Source of the DNA: Flavobacterium branchiarum
GTDB lineage: Bacteria > Bacteroidota > Bacteroidia > Flavobacteriales > Flavobacteriaceae
Assembly: GCF_030409845.1 (NCBI RefSeq)
Contig: NZ_JAUFQQ010000003.1
Location: 124,001-188,000, forward strand
Direction of reading: 5' to 3'
Length of the DNA: 64,000 bases
Part shown: positions 44,195-52,825 of the stretch, piece after piece
Position numbering within the stretch: the stretch's first letter is position 1
How the letters are laid out: each line of letters starts with the position of its first letter
The notes under the pieces: generated by a model
Databases searched by the model: none
Seen by the model: the letters and a program-made list of their open reading frames with translations, nothing else
Told to the model about the DNA's origin: nothing
Translations under genes and position numbers: made by a program

Positions 44195-46753
44195 ATGAAT
44201 GCATTTATGATTTACTTGCCAATTGTTATGGCAATTATAGGATTACTTTTCATGGCAATAAAAAGGACTTGGGTATTACAGCAAGATCCTGGTGATGGAA
44301 AGATGAAGGCTATTTCAGACCATATTTATGAAGGAGCATTAGCTTTCCTGAAAGCCGAATATCGATTACTCACCTTCTTTGTAATTGGAGCAAGTATTGT
44401 TTTAGCGGGAATTTCATTTATAGTACCCACTACGCATATATTAATAGTTGTAGCTTTTATTTTTGGAGCATTTTTTTCTGCATTAGCAGGAAATATGGGA
44501 ATGAAAATAGCAACAAAAACTAATGTTAGAACTACGCAAGCGGCAAGAACTAGTTTGCCACAAGCATTAAAAGTATCTTTTGGAGGTGGAACCGTTATGG
44601 GATTAGGAGTTGCCGGATTAGCTGTTTTAGGGTTAACCGGTTTTTTTATTGTGTTTTTTCAAGTATTTATGAATGGAGTTTGGACTTCATCAGAAGATAT
44701 GACTAAGGTTCTTGAAACATTAGCAGGATTTTCACTAGGTGCAGAATCGATTGCATTGTTTGCTAGAGTAGGTGGGGGTATTTATACTAAAGCAGCCGAT
44801 GTGGGTGCCGATTTAGTTGGTAAAGTTGAAGCTGGAATTCCAGAAGATGATCCACGTAACCCTGCTACAATTGCTGACAACGTTGGGGATAATGTTGGTG
44901 ACGTTGCGGGAATGGGAGCCGATTTGTTTGGATCATATGTAGCGACAGTTTTGGCTGCAATGGTACTTGGTAACTATGTAATAAAAGATATGGGTGGCAA
45001 CATTCAAGATGCTTTTGGAGGAATAGGCCCTATTTTGTTACCAATGGCAATTGCAGGTTTCGGAATCTTATTTTCTATTATAGGGACAACATTGGTAAAA
45101 ATATCTGATGATAATGCAAAGGAAGCACAAGTACAAAAAGCATTGAATATAGGAAACTGGGTTTCGATTGTGTTAACAGCAATTGCTTGTTTCTTTTTAG
45201 TAAAATATATGCTTCCAGAAGTGATGACGATGAGTTTCTTTGGAGAAGGATCTAAAGATATTTCTTCAATTAGAGTATTTTATGCTACTATTGTTGGATT
45301 GGTTGTTGGAGGAGCAATTTCTTCGGTTACCGAATATTATACAGGATTAGGTACAAAGCCCGTATTAGCAATAGTTCAAAAATCGAGTACAGGTGCAGGA
45401 ACCAATGTAATTGCAGGATTGGCAACAGGAATGATTTCTACATTTCCTACCGTTTTATTATTTGCTGCTGCAATTTGGGCTTCTTATGCATTGGCTGGCT
45501 TTTATGGAGTTGCATTGGCAGCATCTGCAATGATGGCTACAACTGCAATGCAATTGGCAATTGATGCTTTTGGACCAATATCAGACAATGCAGGTGGAAT
45601 CGCAGAAATGAGCGAATTACCAAAAGAAGTACGTACAAGAACAGATATTTTAGATTCAGTAGGAAATACTACAGCAGCTACAGGAAAAGGATTTGCAATT
45701 GCTTCGGCAGCATTAACCTCTTTAGCATTATTTGCTGCCTATGTAACTTTTACAGGAATTGATGGGATTAATATTTTTAAAGCACCCGTTTTGGCAATGC
45801 TTTTTGTTGGGGGGATGATTCCAGTTGTTTTCTCAGCTTTGGCTATGAATTCAGTAGGGAAAGCTGCAATGGATATGGTTTACGAAGTACGCCGTCAGTT
45901 TAGAGAGATACCTGGAATAATGGAAGGAACAGGGAAACCAGAATATGCAAAATGTGTAGATATATCTACCAAAGCCGCTTTGCGCGAAATGATGTTACCT
46001 GGGATTTTGACTATAGGCTTTCCTATAGCAATTGTCTTATTGGGGAAATTAGTTTACGGAAGCAACAATCAATTAATTGCTGAAATGTTGGGGGGTTACA
46101 TGGCAGGGGTTACAGTTTCGGGAGTTCTTTGGGCAGTATTTCAGAATAATGCAGGAGGAGCTTGGGATAATGCAAAAAAATCTTTTGAGGCAGGAGTGCT
46201 TATTAATGGAGAAATGACCTATAAAGGATCCGATGCACATAAAGCAGCAGTAACAGGAGACACAGTTGGTGATCCATTTAAAGATACGTCGGGACCATCA
46301 ATGAATATCTTAATAAAGCTAACTTGTTTAATTGGATTGGTAATTGCTCCGATATTAGGTGAAGGACATGCTACTTCAGGGATGGCTTCTAGTAGTTCTT
46401 GCTGTGCAAAAACAGAAATGCATGGAACAGGACATTCAAAGTGTGATAGCGCTAAAATGGCAACGATGACACGAGAAGAATGTGCACAAATGTGTAAAGA
46501 AAAAGGATGCACACCAGAAGAGACCGCAAAATGTTTAGCTAATTATGATGCAGATGGAAAATATTTGCATAAAAAAACAGATTGCTTTGACACAACAAAA
46601 TATACTAAAACAGACGCGGTTCGTGTGGAAATTGTAAATATTAATGGTCAAGTTGTTGGAACAGTTATAACCACAGTAAATGGTAAAGTTGATAAAAAGA
46701 TATTTAAAGGAACAGAAGCAGAAGTTAATGCTCAAATTGAAGCTTTGAAATAA
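44195..46753 (+). CDS. hppA: Membrane-bound ion-pumping pyrophosphatase with Cys-rich C-terminal extension
   Basis: Inner-membrane PPase of 852 residues that couples PPi hydrolysis to H+ or Na+ export. Catalytic signatures: VGADLVGKVEAGIPEDDPRNPATIADNVGD in two stretches, then DAFGPISDNAGGIAEM. GNTTAATGKG has alanine where K+-independent enzymes have lysine, so it should be K+-dependent. After the last helix comes an unusual soluble tail of about 130 residues (about 723-852): SSSCC, HGTGHSKCD, ECAQMCKEKGCTPEETAKC and a beta-like end. This looks metal- or redox-sensitive. The prophage begins just downstream. Confidence 0.94.
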   Translation: MNAFMIYLPIVMAIIGLLFMAIKRTWVLQQDPGDGKMKAISDHIYEGALAFLKAEYRLLTFFVIGASIVLAGISFIVPTTHILIVVAFIFGAFFSALAGNMGMKIATKTNVRTTQAARTSLPQALKVSFGGGTVMGLGVAGLAVLGLTGFFIVFFQVFMNGVWTSSEDMTKVLETLAGFSLGAESIALFARVGGGIYTKAADVGADLVGKVEAGIPEDDPRNPATIADNVGDNVGDVAGMGADLFGSYVATVLAAMVLGNYVIKDMGGNIQDAFGGIGPILLPMAIAGFGILFSIIGTTLVKISDDNAKEAQVQKALNIGNWVSIVLTAIACFFLVKYMLPEVMTMSFFGEGSKDISSIRVFYATIVGLVVGGAISSVTEYYTGLGTKPVLAIVQKSSTGAGTNVIAGLATGMISTFPTVLLFAAAIWASYALAGFYGVALAASAMMATTAMQLAIDAFGPISDNAGGIAEMSELPKEVRTRTDILDSVGNTTAATGKGFAIASAALTSLALFAAYVTFTGIDGINIFKAPVLAMLFVGGMIPVVFSALAMNSVGKAAMDMVYEVRRQFREIPGIMEGTGKPEYAKCVDISTKAALREMMLPGILTIGFPIAIVLLGKLVYGSNNQLIAEMLGGYMAGVTVSGVLWAVFQNNAGGAWDNAKKSFEAGVLINGEMTYKGSDAHKAAVTGDTVGDPFKDTSGPSMNILIKLTCLIGLVIAPILGEGHATSGMASSSSCCAKTEMHGTGHSKCDSAKMATMTREECAQMCKEKGCTPEETAKCLANYDADGKYLHKKTDCFDTTKYTKTDAVRVEIVNINGQVVGTVITTVNGKVDKKIFKGTEAEVNAQIEALK

Positions 46754-46769
46754 GGGCTATATAATAAAA

Positions 46770-46845
46770 TGTACATAAGTAACTAATATAAAAAAGGTCG
46801 AAAACACCAATAAAATAAGGTACTAACAACAAAAAAGGTCTAAAA
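46770..46845 (+). other. Candidate prophage left end with repeated transposase sites
   Basis: Begins with TG, as Mu ends do. Two similar sites, 46775-46804 and 46815-46845, share ATAAG, ACTAA and AAAAAAGGTC followed by AAAA, 40 bases apart. They are good candidates for MuA-type binding sites. The exact end cannot be fixed without the right end and the target duplication. Confidence 0.5.
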
Positions 46846-46965
46846 TGATACAAAAATAAAAGGTGCATTTATATACCGTTTACTACCATTGAGCTACCAT
46901 CACCAGTACCATTTTTAAACGCTTTAAACGTCGTACTACCATTAACCCGAACAAATATAGCTAAA

Positions 46966-46999
46966 AGCCCCATTTTATTAGTAAATGGGGCTTATTTTT
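46966..46999 (+). terminator. Rho-independent terminator
   Basis: Perfect 10-bp stem AGCCCCATTT/AAATGGGGCT (46966-46975 with 46983-46992), then TATTTTTT. It faces transcription coming from hppA; whether it is host or phage DNA depends on the exact left end. Confidence 0.88.
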
Positions 47000-47096
47000 T
47001 ACTGTTTAAACACTTTTTAAATGCTTTAAAAGGATCGTTTAAACACTTTGCAATTGGATTAGATCAATAATTTATAAAAATACGATTTATAAGATT

Positions 47097-47129
47097 GCGG
47101 TTACAGTTGCGGTTACAGTTGCGGTTACA
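47097..47129. repeat. Tandem 12-bp repeat, 2.8 copies
   Basis: GCGGTTACAGTT repeated at 47097 and 47109, with a partial third copy at 47121-47129, without mismatches. It lies between the putative phage end and the repressor, and could be a protein-binding array. Confidence 0.85.
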
Positions 47130-47243
47130 AATATTTGTCAATGGGTATCAATTGAAATATATTTAAAACCTAAATAATCAAAAAAAAGTATCAAAAAACG
47201 TTTTAAAGACATACTTAATACCTTGTGTAAATATTAATAAAAC

Positions 47244-47269
47244 CAAAAAAATCACTGATTGTCAGTGAT
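47244..47269 (-). terminator. Terminator after the repressor gene
   Basis: 8-bp perfect stem ATCACTGA/TCAGTGAT with a 3-base loop, followed on the minus strand by seven T residues. Confidence 0.9.
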
Positions 47270-47298
47270 TTAATAGGTTATTCCGGTTTAATATGTGC

Positions 47299-48096
47299 TT
47301 ATTTTTTTATTTTCCTTTCTAAAAACATGATTTTAGCCTCCAAATCGTTCACTCTTTCGTACAAATCAGATGGATTTGAAAGCTCAAAGGCAAGGTGCAT
47401 TTTATACTCCCAGACTTCAATTATATCTTTTGGATTAATTTGAAAGTTAGGGTATTCCCTCCTGTTATCACTCTTACAATAAAGACTGCCGTATTTTTCA
47501 ATTCTATTTAAAACCCTTTTAACCACTATTCCATCACTTTTTGAAATAATAACATACACGCGATCATCCTTTATGTCATTTGCCCAATTTTCAACCCACT
47601 GGCCAACAACATAAGATTTATCATGTAGTGTTGGGTACATACTATGCCCGGATATTTGAAACATCCTATAAGTTCCATTTTTGAGATTTGGAAAATTGTA
47701 TGAAGGCAATTTTTGTATAAACTTAGGATCACCGTACCCAGTTAAATACCCGGCGGCCGCTTTAACTGGTACCAAAACGATATTGTCATTTCCTGTTTTG
47801 TCTACAGTAACAACTATAGGCATTACGTCATTATTAGGTTCAGATACAATCAAAGGAACATTTGAGCCTTCTTTATAACTTGATTTAAGTTTCTCCCCTT
47901 TATTAAGTAAAAGCCAATCGAAGTTTATTTCGAGTTTATCTGACAATTTAACTATGAAATCAATTTTAGGCAACGTTCCAGTACGGTAATTCCTAATATT
48001 AGCCTCATTTGTCCCCATCTCCTTGGCAAACTTCGAGTTATTGTCGAAAAAATATTCGATAGCTATCTCGTTGATTTTTACATTAATATCACTCAT
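47299..48096 (-). CDS. Phage repressor with HTH and S24 LexA-like peptidase domain
   Basis: Lysogeny regulator of 265 residues from the ATG at 48096 (MSDINVKINE); the frame also has a TTG five codons earlier. The N-terminal helix-turn-helix covers about 8-60 (FAKEMGTNEANIRNYRTG). The C-terminal S24 domain has the catalytic serine in ISGHSMYPTL and lysine in GIVVKRVL, so RecA-stimulated self-cleavage on DNA damage is expected. A final coiled coil (LYERVNDLEAKIMFLERKI) is unusual. It is divergent from the early operon, with TCGAAAC operators between. Confidence 0.9.
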   Translation of the reverse strand: MSDINVKINEIAIEYFFDNNSKFAKEMGTNEANIRNYRTGTLPKIDFIVKLSDKLEINFDWLLLNKGEKLKSSYKEGSNVPLIVSEPNNDVMPIVVTVDKTGNDNIVLVPVKAAAGYLTGYGDPKFIQKLPSYNFPNLKNGTYRMFQISGHSMYPTLHDKSYVVGQWVENWANDIKDDRVYVIISKSDGIVVKRVLNRIEKYGSLYCKSDNRREYPNFQINPKDIIEVWEYKMHLAFELSNPSDLYERVNDLEAKIMFLERKIKK

Positions 48097-48120
48097 AAAT
48101 ATTGAAAACAATAAAATTAC

Positions 48121-48136
48121 TCGAAAAAAGTTTCGA
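48121..48136. promoter_or_regulatory. Operator-like site 1 in the repressor/early intergenic region
   Basis: TCGAAAAAAGTTTCGA, a 16-base inverted repeat with one mismatch per arm. It is related to site 2, 31 bases (about three helical turns) away. Confidence 0.65.
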
Positions 48137-48151
48137 TTTTTGTTTTTTAAT

Positions 48152-48167
48152 TCGAAACTTGTTTCGA
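48152..48167. promoter_or_regulatory. Operator-like site 2
   Basis: TCGAAACTTGTTTCGA, a perfect 7+7 inverted repeat with a 2-base centre, in the divergent region between repressor and Ner-like gene. Confidence 0.7.
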
Positions 48168-48212
48168 TATTTGCATTAACAAATTGAAATAACCATTTGT
48201 AAAATCAAAGAT

Positions 48213-48410
48213 ATGAAAAATATTCTCCTACACCCGAAACACAAAAAGAAAATTGCTGAGGAATTCGGAGTTAGTAAACAAACAGTGGACATGAGCCTAA
48301 GTTATGTTTTCAATTCCGATAACGCAAAGAAAATCAGATTAAGAGCAAAAGAGTTATTGATGGAAGAGGTGAAGAAAATTGACGATAACGAGAATGATAT
48401 AGATAAATAG
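48213..48410 (+). CDS. Small Cro/Ner-like DNA-binding protein
   Basis: First gene of the early operon, 65 residues. KKIAEEFGVSKQTVDMSLSYVF (about 12-33) reads as a helix-turn-helix, followed by an acidic C-terminal tail. Position between repressor and transposase corresponds to Mu ner, which lowers early transcription during lytic growth. The function is inferred from position and the HTH; it could alternatively help transposition. Confidence 0.7.
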   Translation: MKNILLHPKHKKKIAEEFGVSKQTVDMSLSYVFNSDNAKKIRLRAKELLMEEVKKIDDNENDIDK

Positions 48411-48426
48411 ATCTGTTTTTAAAAAC

Positions 48427-48442
48427 TCGAAACTATGTTCGA
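48427..48442. promoter_or_regulatory. Operator-like site 3 spanning the transposase start codon
   Basis: TCGAAACTATGTTCGA resembles sites 1 and 2 in length and arms, and contains the transposase ATG (48435). Binding here could block transposase expression directly. Similarity is partial in the second arm. Confidence 0.5.
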
Positions 48443-50429
48443 ATACACCCACAATAACATCCTATGCGTACAAGCTTCTTGGATTGTAGAAAACGAAATA
48501 ATTAGCGAGTCTAACTACAAGCAACTATGTTCCAGAGGTCATCTAAAAAAACTCACTACAGGCGGTAACGGCCGAAAAGCATTAATACAATTCGATACCA
48601 TGAGATCAGATATAAAAAATAAAGTAATTGAACTAGCTGGCGACCCTTACGCAAAGGTCACTACTATCACATTTACTGATTATATCGAAGACGATCAAAA
48701 AGCCTATGAGTTTTTTAGAAATTTCACGCTGGACAACGGCGAAGCATTGCCAGAGAAAAACATTAAAGAATATTGTGCCAATGCCAATATTACTAATGCC
48801 ATCAACACGATTGTAAATTCAAAATTGGCACAACGTAAAGCGTTGGCAGGTTCAAAAATCAATGTTTGGGACAGAATTACAGAGGTAGTTTCAGAGCTTC
48901 CAAAACACACCTATCCGCACTCACTTCCTGCTAACAGTCGTAGGCTTAAAGACAGAGTTAAACAGTACTTAAACGATGGTTACGGTGTATTTATACACAA
49001 ATCGTTTGGTTCTAAAAATGCCGAAAAAATCAACGACGATGCTAAATCATTTGTCTTGGCTCGTTGGTGTGACCGCGTAAAGCGTGTAGCTAATTACAAC
49101 CAACTTTTAAAAGAATACAACGCCAAGGCGGAAGAGGAAGATTGGAAGTTATTAAAATCGGAACAATCGCTTATCAATTTCCTCACTGATCCTAAGATTG
49201 AACCATTGTGGTACGGTTACCGATTTGGTGAGCTAAAGATGAAAGAAAAATTCACCATGTCATTCAAAACTGCTCTTCCATCTATGCGTGATAGCCTTTG
49301 GTATTCAGATGGTACGAAAGTCAATCTTTTCTACCAGGATGCTAATGGAGCTATGAAAACAATAAACGTTTATGAGGTTATGGATGCCTACAGCGAAGTG
49401 TTCTTAGGGTATCACATTTCAGAGAAAGAAGATTACGAGGCGGGTTACCAAGCTTTCAAAATGGCGATGCGGGTATCAGAGCACAGACCTTACCAAATTT
49501 CGTTTGATAACGGTGCAGGTAACAAGAAGCTTCATTCCGGTGGTTTTTTTGATAAAATCAGCCATTTAGCCATTAAAACACAGCCTTATAATGGTAAATC
49601 TAAGACGATTGAGAGTGCCTTTGGACGTTTTCAAACTCAGTTTTTAGCACAATTGCCTAACTATTCCGGTCAAAATATCACATCGAAAAAGGTTTCGAGC
49701 CATGCAAATATGGAATTTATTTTGGCAAATACGGATAAACTTCCAACCCTTGAAGAGCTGAAAGCTATTTATAAGAAAAAGCGCAACGAATGGAATCAGG
49801 CAACGCACCCAAAGACTGGTAAACCTAGAATCGAAATGTATTTTGAAAGTATCAATCCCGATTCGCCTGAAGTGACACCGTTCCAGATGGTAGACTTCTT
49901 TTGGATTGAGAGAAACTTACCGGTTATGTGTCAATCGGGCGGCATTAGCTTCAAAGAAAAGAAAATTCAATACGATTATGTGGTCTATCAACAGAACTCA
50001 CGAGCTATAGACCAGGAATGGCACATGAGTAATGTAAATCAAAAATTCCATATCAAGTTTGATCCTGACGATATGAGTTTGATTTATCTCTACAAGAAAA
50101 CACCACTAGGATTGAAGTTTGTAATTGCTGCCGAAACCAAAGTCGAAATACACAGAGGTCAGCAAGAACAGGAAGACTGGGAAGCTCAATTTTACAGAGA
50201 TCAAATTGAAGCCACTAAGAAAATAAGAATTGCCAATGAGGAGAAAGTTGAGGCTAACCTCGAAAAACACGGAATGACAGCTGACAGTTACGGATATAAA
50301 AACCCAAAACTAAAAGGCATCAACTCCAAGCGAGTTAAAAAAGAAAAAACCGACATCGCCCAATTTCAAAAGAAAGTAAGCGAAGCGGTTCTAACGGATG
50401 ATGCAGAGAGTATCTACGATTTAATGTAA
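48435..50429 (+). CDS. MuA-type DDE transposase
   Basis: Transposase of 664 residues for phage integration and replicative transposition. The N-terminal part holds Mu-type DNA-binding helices (QASWIVENEIISESNYKQLCSRG). The rve/RNase H core has the DDE triad at about D292 (YSDGTKVN), D358 (SFDNGAG) and E393 (TIESAFGRFQ). A Mu-type C-terminal beta barrel and basic region follow. It precedes the MuB-like ATPase by 42 bases. All catalytic residues are present, so the element may be active. Confidence 0.95.
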   Translation: MFEYTHNNILCVQASWIVENEIISESNYKQLCSRGHLKKLTTGGNGRKALIQFDTMRSDIKNKVIELAGDPYAKVTTITFTDYIEDDQKAYEFFRNFTLDNGEALPEKNIKEYCANANITNAINTIVNSKLAQRKALAGSKINVWDRITEVVSELPKHTYPHSLPANSRRLKDRVKQYLNDGYGVFIHKSFGSKNAEKINDDAKSFVLARWCDRVKRVANYNQLLKEYNAKAEEEDWKLLKSEQSLINFLTDPKIEPLWYGYRFGELKMKEKFTMSFKTALPSMRDSLWYSDGTKVNLFYQDANGAMKTINVYEVMDAYSEVFLGYHISEKEDYEAGYQAFKMAMRVSEHRPYQISFDNGAGNKKLHSGGFFDKISHLAIKTQPYNGKSKTIESAFGRFQTQFLAQLPNYSGQNITSKKVSSHANMEFILANTDKLPTLEELKAIYKKKRNEWNQATHPKTGKPRIEMYFESINPDSPEVTPFQMVDFFWIERNLPVMCQSGGISFKEKKIQYDYVVYQQNSRAIDQEWHMSNVNQKFHIKFDPDDMSLIYLYKKTPLGLKFVIAAETKVEIHRGQQEQEDWEAQFYRDQIEATKKIRIANEEKVEANLEKHGMTADSYGYKNPKLKGINSKRVKKEKTDIAQFQKKVSEAVLTDDAESIYDLM

Positions 50430-50470
50430 AACGGGTTGCAGCCCAAATTAACCTAATAAAAAACAAAAGT

Positions 50471-51316
50471 ATGACAACTGATTTCAAAAACCAAGTCAAA
50501 GAAAAGCTAGTCCTTTTTATAGCTCAAAAAGGTAGTCAAAACAAAGCGGCCAATTCACTAAACGGCGTTTCCTCAGCCTTACTTTCCCAAATCATGAATG
50601 ACAACTGGGAAAACATTTCAGAAACCATGTGGCGTAATGTGGCTTCACAAATCGGGCACAGCTCTAAAGAATGGGTTTGTGTAGAAACAACAGATTTCAA
50701 AATTATCTCTCAATTTCTGAATGATGCCCAACAAAATGCCAATGTTTTTGCCATGACTGGCGATGCAGGTTCCGGTAAGTCTAAGACCTTCGAGCTTTAT
50801 ATCCAAGACAACAAAAATTCGTACTTATTGAGTTGTGCCGAGTATTGGAATCGTAAGGAATTCTTAGTACAACTTCTTACGGAAATGGGGGTTGATTATA
50901 GCGGGTTCACGGTTGCCGAAATGATGAACGAGATTGTAAAGAAACTAAAATCACAACAGGACCCGCTTATCATACTAGATGAAGCCGACAAATTACCTGA
51001 TACCGTGTTGTATTTCTTTATCACCTTATACAACCGACTGGAAGATCATTGCGGAATTGTAATGTGTGCAACGGATCACCTTTCTAAAAGAATCAATAAG
51101 GGAATCAAACTCAACCGAAAAGGGTATAAAGAAATCAACTCCCGTATTGGCCGAAAGTTCATAGAACTGAAAGGTGTAAACTATACCGATGTTACACAGA
51201 TATGTATTGCCAACGGTGTTGAGGATAGTAAATCTATAAAAGAAATATTCAACGATGCTGAAGGCGATTTGAGAAGAGTAAAACGAAAAATTCACGCAGT
51301 TAAAAACAGAGTTTAA
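50471..51316 (+). CDS. MuB-type AAA+ ATPase, transposition target selector
   Basis: DNA-binding ATPase of 281 residues that stimulates the transposase and chooses target DNA. An N-terminal HTH-like segment (KGSQNKAANSLNGVSSALLSQI) precedes the AAA+ core: Walker A GDAGSGKS (about 97-104), Walker B LIILDEADKL (about 166-175), and C-terminal arginine-rich helices (GDLRRVKRKIHAV). The stop overlaps the start of the next gene by one base, so translation is coupled. Confidence 0.93.
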   Translation: MTTDFKNQVKEKLVLFIAQKGSQNKAANSLNGVSSALLSQIMNDNWENISETMWRNVASQIGHSSKEWVCVETTDFKIISQFLNDAQQNANVFAMTGDAGSGKSKTFELYIQDNKNSYLLSCAEYWNRKEFLVQLLTEMGVDYSGFTVAEMMNEIVKKLKSQQDPLIILDEADKLPDTVLYFFITLYNRLEDHCGIVMCATDHLSKRINKGIKLNRKGYKEINSRIGRKFIELKGVNYTDVTQICIANGVEDSKSIKEIFNDAEGDLRRVKRKIHAVKNRV

Positions 51317-51942
51317 TGGCATTAAAACGAGCCGTTTCGGTTGACGAAATCACAAAAAAGAAGTTCATTGAATTAGAATTACCGCCCGAGTTTGCAAAAC
51401 TGTTAGGAAAGCCGGAAAGGTCAGGTGTTTGGATTATATGGGGAGAATCATTTAACGGTAAAACGAGTTTCTCCCTGCAACTGGCCAAAGCCTTGACCCA
51501 ATCAGGCAAGGTGTTTTATAATACACTTGAGGAGGGCGCACGAAAGTCCATGCAGAAAGCGGTGATCTCTCAAAACATGCAGGAAGTAAAACAACGCTTC
51601 CTGATAGGCAACCGAGAAAATATCGAACACCTCAAGGAAAGAATGCGAAAAAAGAAGTCGCCCGATATCATTTTCATTGACTCACTGCAGTACACAGGAC
51701 TAACCAAAAAGGAATATAAACACCTCAAAGAGGAGTTCCACAATAAGCTATTCATTTTTATAAGCCATGCCGATGGCAAGAACCCGGAAGGATCACTTGC
51801 CAAGTTTGTAAAATATGATGCTGACGTAAAAATTAGAGTTGAAGGTTACAAGGCCATGTGTTTAAGCCGCCTTGGAGGAGATAAAGAACCCTATGTGATT
51901 TGGGAGCAAGGAGCCGCCCAATTTGATATAAAAATAAAATAG
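51316..51942 (+). CDS. RecA-like P-loop ATPase of the early operon
   Basis: Protein of 208 residues with a P-loop ATPase fold: Walker A GESFNGKTS (about 42-50), FYNTLEEGARKSMQ as a sensor region, and Walker B DIIFIDSLQYTG (about 115-126), then FIFISHADGK. The layout matches RecA/DnaB-like ATPases found after muB in Bacteroidota Mu-like phages. The likely role is in replication or recombination, but this is not proven. Its start overlaps the MuB stop. Confidence 0.8.
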   Translation: MALKRAVSVDEITKKKFIELELPPEFAKLLGKPERSGVWIIWGESFNGKTSFSLQLAKALTQSGKVFYNTLEEGARKSMQKAVISQNMQEVKQRFLIGNRENIEHLKERMRKKKSPDIIFIDSLQYTGLTKKEYKHLKEEFHNKLFIFISHADGKNPEGSLAKFVKYDADVKIRVEGYKAMCLSRLGGDKEPYVIWEQGAAQFDIKIK

Positions 51943-51989
51943 CCATGAAACCGTAAGGTTCACGAAAACCAAATTTAGAAAACAACATC

Positions 51990-52373
51990 ATGAGTATTAC
52001 ACAAACAACAACCGCTCAAAAATTACAAATGACTGCCTACGAATATGAACACATGCTTTTTTCTGGGTATGCTCGATGGTGTGAAAGCGTAACCATCAAT
52101 GAGCGTGAATTTCAAAAGACACTGGCTAATTCCGCTATCAATAAATGGTACCTAATCGAGTATTCAAAATGTGAAAAAGAATTTCAGCAGTTAACCGGAA
52201 GGTATGATAATCTAACTGCTTCCGATTATAAAAGATGCTACAACGACTGCACATATCGCATGTTTAATATCCGCCCAACAGCATTGTTACAAGAAGTCAA
52301 AAAAACACAAGTCTTTGGAGTTATTAAAATCCAAGGATTGAGAATTCCAAGCTTAACCTTTAACCAAAACTAA
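51990..52373 (+). CDS. Early phage protein, unknown
   Basis: Protein of 127 residues, mostly helical, with three tyrosine/cysteine-rich stretches (YEYEHMLFSGYARWCESV, NKWYLIEYSKCEKEFQQL, YKRCYNDCTYRMFN). No known domain recognised. It lies in the early operon, 3 bases before the next small gene. The aromatic and cysteine pattern might indicate metal binding, but the spacing fits no standard finger. Confidence 0.7.
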   Translation: MSITQTTTAQKLQMTAYEYEHMLFSGYARWCESVTINEREFQKTLANSAINKWYLIEYSKCEKEFQQLTGRYDNLTASDYKRCYNDCTYRMFNIRPTALLQEVKKTQVFGVIKIQGLRIPSLTFNQN

Positions 52374-52376
52374 CCA

Positions 52377-52559
52377 ATGAACCCAGAACAACGAAAAGTC
52401 AAGATTGCTGAACTAGAGCAATGTCTAAAAGACAATCCAAACCATGCTAACAGGACCACGATTGAAACTGATTTAAGAAAACTAAAAGAAGAGCAACAAA
52501 GCAGAACCTACGAACGCGACACCTTTGATGTTCGAAACCATAATTTTCACAGCCAATGA
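52377..52559 (+). CDS. Small charged phage protein
   Basis: Hydrophilic protein of 60 residues with a probable coiled helix (KIAELEQCLKDNPNHANRTTIETDLRKLKEE). No family recognised. It begins 3 bases after the previous stop, and its own stop overlaps the next start (ATGA), which supports its being translated. Confidence 0.6.
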   Translation: MNPEQRKVKIAELEQCLKDNPNHANRTTIETDLRKLKEEQQSRTYERDTFDVRNHNFHSQ

Positions 52560-52819
52560 GCGAAAATATAATTACCCGGCTAGACGATTTACACAGCATA
52601 TTGCAGTATTGCTCCGACAAACAAAAAGTTGGCAAACCCGAATGTTTTACCACATTAGAGCGCATCTGCATCAATCAGGAGCGGGGCGCATTACTAAGCC
52701 AATGCAACGAGGAAAACCGAGAGCACGAAATTAGGTTTTACAGCTGTCCGCCAAAACTGGAAAGCAAAATACGCTTCATTCTCCAAAAAGTAATAGACAA
52801 CAATTTAATAACCCAATAA
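52556..52819 (+). CDS. Small phage protein, 87 residues
   Basis: Unknown protein with four or five cysteines (LQYCSDK, PECFTT, ICINQE, SQCNEE, YSCPP). It overlaps the previous gene by the ATGA arrangement and ends 6 bases before the DUF3164 gene, as expected for a translated member of the operon. Another frame of 69 codons overlaps it but lacks such spacing. Confidence 0.6.
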   Translation: MSENIITRLDDLHSILQYCSDKQKVGKPECFTTLERICINQERGALLSQCNEENREHEIRFYSCPPKLESKIRFILQKVIDNNLITQ

Positions 52820-52825
52820 TTTATC

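Noticed and set aside
46855..46935. Remnant of a coding sequence on the minus strand before the prophage repressor
   Set aside because: Only short frames of about 20 codons with no recognisable similarity.
47097..47129. Tandem 12-bp repeats as a CRISPR array
   Set aside because: Units are contiguous with no spacers and no cas genes are nearby.
52525..52734. Alternative 69-residue frame overlapping the 87-residue phage gene
   Set aside because: The competing frame has ATGA coupling to the previous gene and near-adjacent spacing to DUF3164, so it is the better candidate.
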